This document shows positions 26,433-34,229 of a stretch of DNA of 64,000 nucleotides, piece by piece (positions within the stretch are counted from its first letter, which is position 1; each line of letters opens with the position of its first letter). Location: contig CAVXLZ010000001.1 in the NCBI GenBank assembly GCA_963762825.1, forward strand, positions 1,054,001-1,118,000, read 5' to 3'. Both the position numbers and the translations under genes were made by a program. This stretch comes from Miltoncostaea sp963762825. GTDB taxonomy: Bacteria; Actinomycetota; Thermoleophilia; Miltoncostaeales; Miltoncostaeaceae. Below the pieces are notes generated by a model. It was not told the origin of the DNA. It saw only the letters and a list, made by a program, of their open reading frames with translations, and did no database searches.

Positions 26433-27584
26433 ATGCCCTCTTCGCCGTCGTTCGGTACCGCCCGGCGCCTGTGCGCGCTGGCCGCCCTCGCCCTGATCGG
26501 CGCCCCGATGGCGATCGCGGCGCCGTCAACCGACGACCTGCGAGGTCAGCGCGACGCCCTCGCGAGCCGAGACGCGACCATCGGCAGCGAACTGGTCCGT
26601 GCCGAGAGCGCGCTGGCCCGCGGCCGCGCGCGGCTCGACCAGGCGAGGGCCCGCCACCGACGGGCGCTGGAGGGCCTGGAGCGCCGCCTCACCGGGATCT
26701 ACGTCACCCCGGACCCGAGCCCCGTGATCGAGGTCCTCACAGGCGGGGACCTCGACGGCGCCCAGGCGGGGCTCGACCTCCTGGAGGCGCTCGGCAACCG
26801 CGACCGCGACCTGGTCTATGGCTACCGCCTCTCGATCGGTGAGCTCCGTAAGGCGGAGGCCTCGATGCAGCGGCGCAAGGACCGACTCGTCGAAGCCCGC
26901 CGGCAGCTCGACGTGCGACGTCGGCTGATCGAGGGCGACCTCGCCGCGGCCGTCCGGCGCGAGCGGATCGCGACCGTGGCGCCGCAGGCCGTGACCGCGC
27001 CCACTCTCACGAGCGGGGGCGGGTTCGCGCTGACCGCACCGTTCGGACTCCCGACGCCCGATGCGAGCCCGGCCCCGACGACGCCCACCGGGTCCACGCG
27101 CGGCCTCCCCACCTCGCTCATCGAGAGCCGTGCCCTCCCGGGCGAAGCGCCGGTCAACGCGCGCACAGGGGCCCGGGTCGATGCGGAGCCGGCCCCGGCG
27201 GGCCCGGCCGCGACCCGCGCCTACCCCGGGCTCGGGGCGGTCGGCCCCGCGGCGGGCGCCCCGCTCTCCGGGTCGCTCCCCACCTTCACAGCGGTCGCCT
27301 CCTGGTACGGACCGGGCTTCACCCGGGCGCGCCTGGCGAGCGGAGAGCCCTACGACCCGGCCGCCTACAGCACGGCCTCGCGGACGCTCCGTCTCGGAAC
27401 CCTTCTGCGCATCGCCTACGGTGGGCGCGTCGTGACCGTCCGGGTCAACGACCGCGGACCCTACGTCCGCGGTCGCGACCTGGAGCTGTCCCAGGCCGCA
27501 GCGGCAGCGCTCGGGCTCCCGGGAGTGGGCCTGGTCACCGCCCAGATCCTGCCGACCTACTCCGGGCCGGCGACGCGCGCCTAG
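26433..27584 (+). CDS. Secreted coiled-coil protein with RlpA-like domain
   Basis: An exported cell-wall protein, about 383 residues. The signal peptide has LCALAALALIGAPMAIAA. Two helical segments with heptad-like charge (about 35-75 and 135-175) resemble the coiled coil of peptidoglycan-hydrolase activators and secreted NlpC/P60 proteins. A Pro/Ala linker follows, then a C-terminal double-psi beta-barrel of RlpA type (ASWYGPGFTRARLASGEPYD, then VTVRVNDRGPYVRGRDLELS) that keeps the key aspartate. RlpA proteins act on or bind glycan strands at division sites. ATG 26433 has AGGTGA five bases upstream; GTG 26424 is possible. Confidence 0.85.
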   Translation: MPSSPSFGTARRLCALAALALIGAPMAIAAPSTDDLRGQRDALASRDATIGSELVRAESALARGRARLDQARARHRRALEGLERRLTGIYVTPDPSPVIEVLTGGDLDGAQAGLDLLEALGNRDRDLVYGYRLSIGELRKAEASMQRRKDRLVEARRQLDVRRRLIEGDLAAAVRRERIATVAPQAVTAPTLTSGGGFALTAPFGLPTPDASPAPTTPTGSTRGLPTSLIESRALPGEAPVNARTGARVDAEPAPAGPAATRAYPGLGAVGPAAGAPLSGSLPTFTAVASWYGPGFTRARLASGEPYDPAAYSTASRTLRLGTLLRIAYGGRVVTVRVNDRGPYVRGRDLELSQAAAAALGLPGVGLVTAQILPTYSGPATRA

Positions 27585-28344
27585 CGGGAGCCCTCGGTGG
27601 GGTGAGGAGCGCGCGCGCGTGCAGCGCGGCCCCCACGATGCCGGCCTGATTCTGAAGGGCGGCGGCGACCACCGGCGGACGGACGTCGAGGAGCGGGATG
27701 AACTTGCCGCCCTTGCGCGAGATGCCGCCGCCGAGGATGACGAGATCCGGCCACACCAGAGCGTCGATCCGGTTGAGGTACTCGTTGAGCAGCGGCGCCC
27801 ACTTCGCGAACGAGAGCTCGCGCCGCTCGCGGGCGCCGGCCGACGCCCGCAGCTCCGCGTCCTTGCCGCGGATCTCGATGTGACCGAACTCCGTGTTGGG
27901 CACGAGCACCCCGTCGACGAAGAGCGCCGAGCCGATGCCCGTGCCAAGGGTCAGGAACAGGATCACGCCCTTCACTCCGCGGCCCGCTCCGAAGCGGACC
28001 TCCGCGACGCCGCCGGCGTCGGCGTCGTTCAGGGTCACGCACGGGCGGCCGATGGCCTGGGCGAACAGCGCTTCGGCATGCACGCCGATCCAGCCGGAGT
28101 CGATGTTCGCCGCCGTCATCAGGCGGCCGCCCACGATCGCACCGGGAACGCCGATCCCGACCGGCCCGGCGTCCGGGCCGAGCCCGGCGACGAGCTGGGC
28201 GGTGGCAGCGACCACCGCCTCGGGGGAGGCGGGCTGCGGGGTATCCACCCTCACCCGCTCACCCACCAGCACCCCGCGCCGGGCGTCTACGACCCCCGCC
28301 TTGATGCCCGAGCCGCCGATGTCCACCCCGATCAGACCCTTCAC
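27535..28344 (-). CDS. ppgK: Polyphosphate glucokinase (ROK family)
   Basis: Phosphorylates glucose using polyphosphate (and often ATP). The 269-residue protein begins with the phosphate-binding GVDIGGSGIKAGVVD. It continues with IGVPGAIVGG, the sugar site NDADAGGVAEVRFGAG, and LFLTLGTGIGSALFVDGVLVP and NTEFGHIEI, an arrangement typical of actinobacterial PPGK rather than ATP-only ROK kinases. The C-terminus (PPRAPARRASPARS) is basic and unconserved and overlaps the 3' end of the convergent RlpA-like gene by 50 bases. GTG start in a four-base overlap with apt. Confidence 0.9.
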   Translation of the reverse strand: MKGLIGVDIGGSGIKAGVVDARRGVLVGERVRVDTPQPASPEAVVAATAQLVAGLGPDAGPVGIGVPGAIVGGRLMTAANIDSGWIGVHAEALFAQAIGRPCVTLNDADAGGVAEVRFGAGRGVKGVILFLTLGTGIGSALFVDGVLVPNTEFGHIEIRGKDAELRASAGARERRELSFAKWAPLLNEYLNRIDALVWPDLVILGGGISRKGGKFIPLLDVRPPVVAAALQNQAGIVGAALHARALLTPPRAPARRASPARSRSAGSGR

Positions 28345-28901
28345 GGCTCCACCACCTCGCTGTCGTACCTCACCAGTGACATGACCTCGTACTCGGAGAG
28401 CCTGGCGCGTCCGGGGAGGAAGACGAGCTCGGCGACCACGGCGATGCCCACGACGACGCCGCCGAGGGCCTCGACCAGGCGGCACGCCGCGAGTGCCGTC
28501 CCCCCTGTTGCCAGCAGGTCGTCGTGCAGGAGGACCGCCTGACCCGGCCGGACGGCGTCGCGATGCAGCTCGATCGAGTCGCGCCCGTATTCCAGCTCGT
28601 AGCTCTCGCTCACGGTCGCGCCGGGCAGCTTGCCCGGCTTGCGCGCCGCGGCGAATCCGACCCCGAGCGCCGAGGCGATCGCACCTCCCAGCACGAAGCC
28701 GCGCGCCTCGACGCCGAGCACGACATCGGGGGCCAGCGGCCGCGCCCACTCGCTGATGCGCTCCACGCCGGCCGCCAGCCCCGCGGCGCTCTGGAAGAGG
28801 GGCATCAGGTCGTAGAAGAGGATCCCCTCGTTCGGATGGTCGGGAATCCGCCGAATCGCCCCATCGATGTCGAAGGCCGACGAGCTGGCGGGCGGACTCA
28901 C
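28341..28901 (-). CDS. apt: Adenine phosphoribosyltransferase
   Basis: Purine salvage: adenine plus PRPP gives AMP. The 186-residue length fits. Family motifs are FDIDGAIRRIPDHPNEGILF at the start, GVEARGFVLGGAIA, KPGKLPGATVSESYELEYG and the PRPP loop VLLHDDLLATGGTA. It overlaps the MerR gene upstream and ppgK downstream by four bases each, in a leftward operon that begins at tRNA-Pro/pgsA or at the RsiG-like gene. Confidence 0.95.
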   Translation of the reverse strand: MSPPASSSAFDIDGAIRRIPDHPNEGILFYDLMPLFQSAAGLAAGVERISEWARPLAPDVVLGVEARGFVLGGAIASALGVGFAAARKPGKLPGATVSESYELEYGRDSIELHRDAVRPGQAVLLHDDLLATGGTALAACRLVEALGGVVVGIAVVAELVFLPGRARLSEYEVMSLVRYDSEVVEP

Positions 28902-29620
28902 GGGCTGGCGATCCCGCGGAGCTCCGAGATCAGCATCAGGTGGCGCATGTGGGACGCCAGGGCAGCGAGGTTCTCGAGGGACTCGAGGGCCTCTCTGCGC
29001 CGCTCCGGGTTCCGCGATCGCAGCCCCACCGTCAGGAGCTGCTGCAACAGACCGGCCTCGCGTTCGGCGGCGACCCGGAAGAGCCGTAGATGGCGGGGCT
29101 CGACGCCATAGCTCGAGAGCTCGAGCGCGGTCTGGACGACCTCACGGTCGGTCTCGTCGTAGGTGTTCTCGCCGTGCCCTCCGACGAGCCCGTACTCGGC
29201 CAAGGCCTTCAGCAGTGCCGTGCTCGCGCCCGTCGCAGCGATGATCTCCTGACCGTCGTAGCGCCGGCTCGGAGTGGGCTCGGCCAGCTGGGCGCGCTTG
29301 AGCTGCTTTGCCTGGTTGGCCACGCTGAAGGCGCCGGTGGTGGATGACTCCAGCTCCTGGCGGATGACTCTCAGGGGTAGGAACTCGTCGCGCTGCAGGC
29401 GCAGGATCGTGCGCAGTCGCTCCACCTCGAGCGGGCTGTAGAGGCGATAGCCGCCCGCGGTGCGCTTGGGCGTGATGAGGCGCTGATCCTCGAGGTACCG
29501 GATCTTCGAGATGGAGATCGAGGGGTGATCGGCCTTCAACAGATCGCAGACGGCACCGATCGTCAGCGCCCCCTCGTCCGCGGGCCGGCCGTCCTCCGGA
29601 AGCAGACTCGGCTGCGTCAC
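28898..29620 (-). CDS. MerR-family regulator (Rv1828-like)
   Basis: A 240-residue DNA-binding protein. The MerR winged helix spans about 18-90 (TIGAVCDLLKADHPSISISK, then IRYLEDQRLITPKRTAGGYR and LYSPLEVERLRTILRLQ). A long helical C-terminal part has no metal-binding cysteines. The FHA gene directly upstream is GarA-like, and the same FHA-MerR pairing occurs in Mycobacterium tuberculosis (Rv1827-Rv1828). Four-base overlaps on both sides make an FHA-MerR-apt unit. Effector unknown. Confidence 0.88.
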   Translation of the reverse strand: MTQPSLLPEDGRPADEGALTIGAVCDLLKADHPSISISKIRYLEDQRLITPKRTAGGYRLYSPLEVERLRTILRLQRDEFLPLRVIRQELESSTTGAFSVANQAKQLKRAQLAEPTPSRRYDGQEIIAATGASTALLKALAEYGLVGGHGENTYDETDREVVQTALELSSYGVEPRHLRLFRVAAEREAGLLQQLLTVGLRSRNPERRREALESLENLAALASHMRHLMLISELRGIASP

Positions 29621-30075
29621 CCGAGAAGGAACGTCAGTCGGAACTTGCCGATCTGGAGCTCGTCGCCGTCCTCGAGCACCTCGTCGCGCTCGATGCGCCG
29701 CCGGTTGACGTAGGTCCCGTTGAGGCTTCCGAGGTCGCGGAGCGCGGCTCCGGAGGGGCCCATGGTGATGACGGCGTGGTTGCGCGACACGGTCACGTCG
29801 TCGAGAAAGACGTCGGCCGACGGCTCGCGCCCGATGGTCACGGTCTCGCGATCGAGCGCGAATACGCTCCCCGCCGGCCCCCCCGAGCGCACGGCCAAGG
29901 TGGGTCCGTCGAGGGCCGGGCCCTTCCAGGCGCCCGACTGAGCCTCCTCGTCACTGACCGCCAGTGGGCCGGTGATCTCACCGGTCCCCTGGTTCTCGAG
30001 GATCAGCAGGGCCCCGCAGCGACCGCAGTACTTGTGCGCCTCGCTCTGATGGAACCCGCATTCGGAGCAATACAT
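29617..30075 (-). CDS. Zinc-ribbon FHA protein (GarA-like)
   Basis: A 152-residue phosphothreonine-binding protein. The N-terminus is a zinc ribbon (YCSECGFHQ and YCGRCGALL, four cysteines). A linker holding QGTGEITGPL, a plausible kinase target region, leads to the FHA domain (about 60-150) with GREPSADVFLDDVTVSRNHA and DLGSLNGTYVN. In mycobacteria GarA, once phosphorylated in its N-tail, folds on itself and stops inhibiting 2-oxoglutarate enzymes. A similar role here is inference from domain order and synteny. ATG preceded by GGGAGG. Confidence 0.88.
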   Translation of the reverse strand: MYCSECGFHQSEAHKYCGRCGALLILENQGTGEITGPLAVSDEEAQSGAWKGPALDGPTLAVRSGGPAGSVFALDRETVTIGREPSADVFLDDVTVSRNHAVITMGPSGAALRDLGSLNGTYVNRRRIERDEVLEDGDELQIGKFRLTFLLG

Positions 30076-30117
30076 CGCGTGGTCCTCCCGGCCGGCTCGT
30101 GGCCGCCCGTCGGTCGC

Positions 30118-30372
30118 TCAGTCGCCCTGGAGCTGGTCCAGGTCGGGAAGGCGCCCGGCCAGGATCCTGCTGAGCGCGTCGAGGTCGACCACCGAGAGAG
30201 CGCCCTCGTCCCGACCCTTCAGTCGCCCCACCAGCTCGCTCTTCAGGAGCTCGATCCGGCCATGGAGCAGGCGCCGCTGCTTTGACACCTCCAGCTCCTC
30301 GGCGGTGAGGCTGCGGATCAAGTCCTTCAACTCGGCGTCCGTCAGGGTGCTGAGATCGGGGTGGGCGTCCAT
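30118..30372 (-). CDS. RsiG-like small helical protein (putative c-di-GMP-linked anti-sigma factor)
   Basis: An 84-residue helical protein. Residues 25-50 (EELEVSKQRRLLHGRIELLK) match the shape of the RsiG family, the anti-sigma factor of WhiG, whose c-di-GMP motif is E-x3-S-x2-R-x3-Q-x3-D. Here the series is E26-S30-R33-H37-E41, so Q and D are replaced by H and E. There is one motif copy, as in single-motif RsiG proteins that act as homodimers. Binding ability is therefore uncertain. ATG with GAGGAG five bases upstream. No WhiG-type sigma gene is in the window. Confidence 0.6.
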   Translation of the reverse strand: MDAHPDLSTLTDAELKDLIRSLTAEELEVSKQRRLLHGRIELLKSELVGRLKGRDEGALSVVDLDALSRILAGRLPDLDQLQGD

Positions 30373-30424
30373 CGGAACTCCTCGTGAGGGTTGGCTTCCA
30401 GCATAGCGACCTGGACGCGAACCC

Positions 30425-31003
30425 TCAGGGCCTGGTCGAGGTTTCCTCAGCGGGCCGCACAGCGGAGAGAGCCCGCCGGGCGTAGTTGGCGAAGGTCGCG
30501 AGCGCGAGAGCGACGGCCGCCCACATCAGCGCGTCCACCCAGGCGTAGTCGAGGAGGATCGCCGTGCCGGTGGCGAGCATCGTCAGCGTCGAGGAGATCT
30601 TGCCGGCCATGTCCACCCGCAGGTCGACCCCCCGGCGGAACAGATGCACCGCGGCCGCCACGATCACCACGTCGCGCACGAGCAGGATGATCGGGGCGAT
30701 CGGAGAGACGCCCCCGAGCACCAGGACCCCGACGAGCCCGACGCCGACCAGCAGCCGATCGGCGAGCGGATCGGCGATCCTGCCGAAGCGGCTCTCGGCG
30801 CCCAGGCGGCGCGCCAGGAAGCCGTCGAGGAAGTCGGTCACCGCGACGACGGCGAAGATCGACCAGCCCAGCGTCGAGGTCGTGCCCTCGGCGCGGATCA
30901 GCACCACGAGCAGCAGGGGCAGGGCGGCCAGACGCGCGATGGTGAGCGCGTTGGGCAACCAGCCGAGTCGAGCGCCGCGGTGTCGCGTGTCTGACCTGTC
31001 CAC
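30425..31003 (-). CDS. pgsA: CDP-alcohol phosphatidyltransferase, PgsA type
   Basis: A membrane enzyme that makes phosphatidylglycerophosphate from CDP-diacylglycerol and glycerol-3-phosphate. The 192-residue protein has the complete family signature D-x2-D-G-x2-A-R-x8-G-x3-D-x3-D (DFLDGFLARRLGAESRFG, then RIADPLADRLL) and about five membrane helices. The start lies 12 bases after the 3' end of tRNA-Pro on the same strand, so the two may share a transcript. cdsA, which makes its substrate, is at 45 kb. Actinobacterial paralogues can use inositol phosphate instead; the N-terminal NALTIARL favours PgsA. Confidence 0.88.
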   Translation of the reverse strand: MDRSDTRHRGARLGWLPNALTIARLAALPLLLVVLIRAEGTTSTLGWSIFAVVAVTDFLDGFLARRLGAESRFGRIADPLADRLLVGVGLVGVLVLGGVSPIAPIILLVRDVVIVAAAVHLFRRGVDLRVDMAGKISSTLTMLATGTAILLDYAWVDALMWAAVALALATFANYARRALSAVRPAEETSTRP

Positions 31004-31015
31004 GTCGCGAGAGAA

Positions 31016-31089
31016 TCGGGGCGAGAGGATTTGAACCTCCGACCGCCCGGCCCCCAGCCGGGTGCGCTACCAGGCTGCGCCACGCCCCG
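31016..31089 (-). tRNA. tRNA-Pro (anticodon GGG)
   Basis: The reverse strand folds into a full cloverleaf. Acceptor CGGGGCG pairs with CGCCCCG, the anticodon stem CCGGC/GCCGG presents GGG, and the T arm GGAGG-TTCAAAT-CCTCT is normal. CCA is not encoded. It is divergent from proS, whose product charges it, and lies just upstream of pgsA. Confidence 0.95.
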
Positions 31090-31158
31090 AGAGCGATCAG
31101 GTTACCGCAGCGCGGGCTCCGTGTCGCGCGCCCGCGGCTCCACTAAGATCGGCCGCCG

Positions 31159-32575
31159 ATGGCCAAGGCCCCCATTCTCGCGCCCCGCGCCGACGACTTC
31201 GCCCAGTGGTACCAGGACGTCGTGGCCAAGGCCGAGCTCGCCGAGAACGGCGCCGCCCGCGGCACGATGGTGATACGACCGTACGGATACGGCCTCTGGG
31301 AGCGCATGCAGGCCGAGATGGACCTGCGCATCAAGGCGTGCGGGGCGCAGAACGTCTATCTGCCCGCTGTTCATCCCCGAGTCGTATCTGAAGCGCGAGG
31401 CCGAGCACGTCGAGGGCTTCAGCCCCGAGCTCGCCGTCGTGACCGTCGCCGGCGGCAAGGAGCTCGAGGAGCCGCTGGTGGTGCGGCCGACATCCGAGAC
31501 GCTCTTCGGCGAGCTGATGGCCAAGTGGATCCAGTCGTACCGCGACCTGCCTCTCTTGCTCAACCAGTGGGCCAACGTCGTGCGCTGGGAGCTGCGCCCG
31601 CGCATCTTCCTGCGGACCACCGAGTTCCTCTGGCAGGAGGGCCACACGGCGCACGCGACCCAGGAGGACGCCGCCGACTACGCGCGACGGATCCTCCTCG
31701 AGGCCTACCGCGACTTCATGGTCCGCGTCCTCGCCATGCCGGTCCTGGTGGGTGCGAAGACGGCCCGCGAGCGCTTCGCCGGTGCGGTCAACACCATGAC
31801 CTGTGAGGGCATGATGGGTGACGGCAAGGCGCTTCAGATGGGCACCAGCCACGAGCTCGGTCAGAACTTCGCCACGGCCTTCGGGATGGAGTACCTCGGC
31901 GACAGCGGCACCCTCTCGCACTGCTGGACCACCTCGTGGGGGACCTCGACGCGAATGGTCGGCGGCCTGATCATGTGTCACGGCGACGACAACGGCCTGC
32001 GGGTGCCGCCCGCGGTGGCCCACGTCCAGGCCGTCGTGATGGTCGTGCGCGACGACGACACCGGGGCGGTCGTCGCCGAGGGGCGCCGCCTCGTGGCCGA
32101 GCTGATCGCCGCCGGCGTGCGGGCGCGGCTCGACGACCAGGTGGCGACCGGCTTCGGCCGGCGGGCCACGGACTGGGAACTGAAGGGCGTACCGGTGCGG
32201 ATCGAGATCGGCCCGCGCGACCTGGCCGAGAGCGTCGTGACGCTGGTGCGCCGCGACGCACGCACCAAGGACACCGCGCCCGCAGCAGGCATCGCCGCGA
32301 CGGTGACGGCGCTGCTCGAGGAGATCCAGGCGAGCCTGCTCGCCGAGGCGACCGCCTTCCGCGACGACCGCACGGCCGACGTGACCAGCATCGAAGAGGC
32401 GATCGAGGCCGGTCGCACCGGCTTCGCCCGCATCCCCTGGGAGCTCGTCGGCGAGGATGGCGAGGACCGCCTCGCCGAGCACGCGATCAGCGTGCGCTGC
32501 CTCCAGACGCCCGACGGGGCGGTGCCGGACGGCCTCGACGGCCCCCTGCACGCCGTCGTCGCCCGCTCCTACTAG
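31159..32575 (+). CDS. proS: Prolyl-tRNA synthetase, archaeal/eukaryote type, interrupted by one frameshift
   Basis: Charges tRNA-Pro. The first frame runs MAKAPILAPRADDFAQWYQD to QNVYLP. The protein then continues one base out of frame as LFIPESYLKREAEHVEGF and on through VVRPTSETLFGELMAKWIQS, RWELRPRIFLRTTEFLWQEG and MGTSHELGQNFA to the stop at 32573-32575. Removing one C from the CCC at 31363-31365 restores a single 471-residue protein, the normal size of the short ProRS class without the editing insert. This is an essential gene and the rest is well conserved, so a sequence error is more likely than a true pseudogene. Confidence 0.9.
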
Positions 32576-33814
32576 TCAGCCCGGAACCGCGGCCTCCGCG
32601 CGCGGGTAGTGGGTCTCGACGTAGTCCTCGACCATCCGTATGAACTCCTCGGCGAGGCCGGCCCCCTCGAGCGTGGCCACCTTCTCGCCGTCCACGTAGA
32701 CGGGCGCCCGCGGCGACTCGCCGGTGCCCGGCAGACTGATGCCGATGTCGGCGGCCCGGCTCTCCCCCGGCCCGTTGACGATGCAGCCCATCACCGCCAC
32801 CTTCAGGTCGACCACACCGGGGCGCTCGGCGTGCCAGCCGGCCATCCGCTCGTCGAGGTGCCGCTCGATGGACTGGGCCAGCTCCTGAAAGACCGTGCTG
32901 GTCGTGCGGCCGCAGCCCGGGCATGCGGTCACCTCGGGGCGGAACGCCCGCAAGCCGAGGCTCTGCAGCAGCTCGCGGCAGACCCGCACCTCGATCGTGC
33001 GATCACCCCCCGGCTCCGGCGTCAGGCTCGCCCGGATCGTGTCGCCGATGCCCTCCTGGAGCAGGATGCCCAGGGCCGCGGTGGTCGAGACGATGCCCTT
33101 GCTGCCCATGCCCGCCTCGGTCAGGCCCAGATGCAGTGGGTAGTCGCAGCGGGCCGCGAGGTCGCGGTAGACCGCCACCATGTCCTGCAGCCGGCTGGTC
33201 TTGCACGACAGGATGATCCGGTCGCCGGGAAGACCGAGCTCCTCGGCGGCCTCGGCGGACGAAATCGCGCTGCACACCATGGCCTCGCGCAGGACCGCGT
33301 CGGCGGGGAGCGGCGCGGCCAGCCGCCCGTTCTCGTCCATCAGCGTGTCGAGAAGCTCCGGGTCGAGCGACCCGGCGTTGACGCCGATGCGCACCGGTTT
33401 TGCGTGATCGATCGCCGCCTGGACCATCGTGGCGAAGTTGGCGTCGTGGCGCGCCCCCCGACCGACGTTGCCGGGGTTGATACGGAACTTGGCGAGGGCG
33501 TCGGCGCAGTCGGGGAACTCGCGCAGGAGGGTGTGGCCGTTGTAGTGAAAGTCGCCGACCAGCGGCACCTCGAGGCCATGTTCGTCGCGCAGCCGGTCGC
33601 GGATCTCGGCCACCCGGGCCGCAGCGGCGCGGTTGTTGACCGTGATGCGGACGATCTCGGAGCCCGCCTCGGCCAGCTCGGCGACCTGGGCAGCGGTCGC
33701 CGCGGCGTCGGCGGTGTCGGTGTTCGTCATCGACTGCACCACCACCGGGGCCCCGGAGCCGACCGGGATCGCGCCGACCATGCACGTGCGGGAGACTCTG
33801 CGGTTCGTCACCAC
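32576..33814 (-). CDS. ispG: 4-hydroxy-3-methylbut-2-enyl diphosphate synthase
   Basis: Iron-sulphur enzyme of the MEP isoprenoid pathway that turns MEcPP into HMBPP. The 412-residue bacterial form shows VVVQSMTNTDTAD at the start, GDFHYNGHTLLREFP, KFRINPGNVGRG, and the 4Fe-4S cysteines in TACPGCGR and MGCIVNGPGES. dxr of the same pathway is 6 kb away, and uppS and cdsA are at 45-46 kb. GTG-GTG start with no ribosome binding site; a TAACGT -10 box lies seven bases upstream and includes the stop codon of the preceding gene. Confidence 0.96.
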   Translation of the reverse strand: MVTNRRVSRTCMVGAIPVGSGAPVVVQSMTNTDTADAAATAAQVAELAEAGSEIVRITVNNRAAAARVAEIRDRLRDEHGLEVPLVGDFHYNGHTLLREFPDCADALAKFRINPGNVGRGARHDANFATMVQAAIDHAKPVRIGVNAGSLDPELLDTLMDENGRLAAPLPADAVLREAMVCSAISSAEAAEELGLPGDRIILSCKTSRLQDMVAVYRDLAARCDYPLHLGLTEAGMGSKGIVSTTAALGILLQEGIGDTIRASLTPEPGGDRTIEVRVCRELLQSLGLRAFRPEVTACPGCGRTTSTVFQELAQSIERHLDERMAGWHAERPGVVDLKVAVMGCIVNGPGESRAADIGISLPGTGESPRAPVYVDGEKVATLEGAGLAEEFIRMVEDYVETHYPRAEAAVPG

Positions 33815-33827
33815 CCCACGGACGTTA
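33812..33827 (-). promoter_or_regulatory. Leaderless promoter of ispG, sharing the upstream stop codon
   Basis: On the minus strand TAACGT (33827-33822) is followed by CCGTGGG and GTG at 33814. The TAA is the stop codon of the SRPBCC gene. Confidence 0.5.
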
Positions 33828-34229
33828 GCCGAGCGGGGTCGCGGCTGCCGCCGCCCGCTCGGCCAGGCGCGCCAGGGACGCGGCCACCACGGCCCGCAAG
33901 TCGCCCTCGCGATGGGCCTCGGCCTCCGGGATCGCGACCTCGATGACCACCGCGCAACCCGTGCCCTCAGGGGCGAGCGAGACGCGGAAGTCGATCTCGG
34001 ATACCAGGCACGAGATCACCACGCGGGCGCCGTCGGCGCGGCTTTCGACCCGCGTGGGCATGGCGAAGTCGGGCCAGCCGTGCAGATAACGGGTGACGGT
34101 GCCCCCATCGCCGGGCTCGACACGCGCGGTGTCGACCATCCACTCGGCGAAGCGCTCCGGGTCGTGGACGATGCGCCACACGCCGGCAGGCGAGGCCCCG
34201 CAGACGATCGATTCGCGGAAGATCGGCAC
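33825..34229 (-). CDS. SRPBCC-family protein (polyketide cyclase/START-like)
   Basis: A 134-residue helix-grip fold protein. The opening FRESIVCGASPAGVWRIVHD and then PERFAEWM are typical of SRPBCC proteins, which bind small hydrophobic ligands in a cavity. Beta-strand runs (ARVVISCLVSEIDFRVSL) follow, and a C-terminal helix (AVVAASLARLAERAAAA) closes the cavity. Its GTG start shares a base with the TAG stop of the BTAD regulator (TAGTG), so the two are coupled. Ligand unknown. Confidence 0.75.
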   Translation of the reverse strand: MPIFRESIVCGASPAGVWRIVHDPERFAEWMVDTARVEPGDGGTVTRYLHGWPDFAMPTRVESRADGARVVISCLVSEIDFRVSLAPEGTGCAVVIEVAIPEAEAHREGDLRAVVAASLARLAERAAAAATPLG

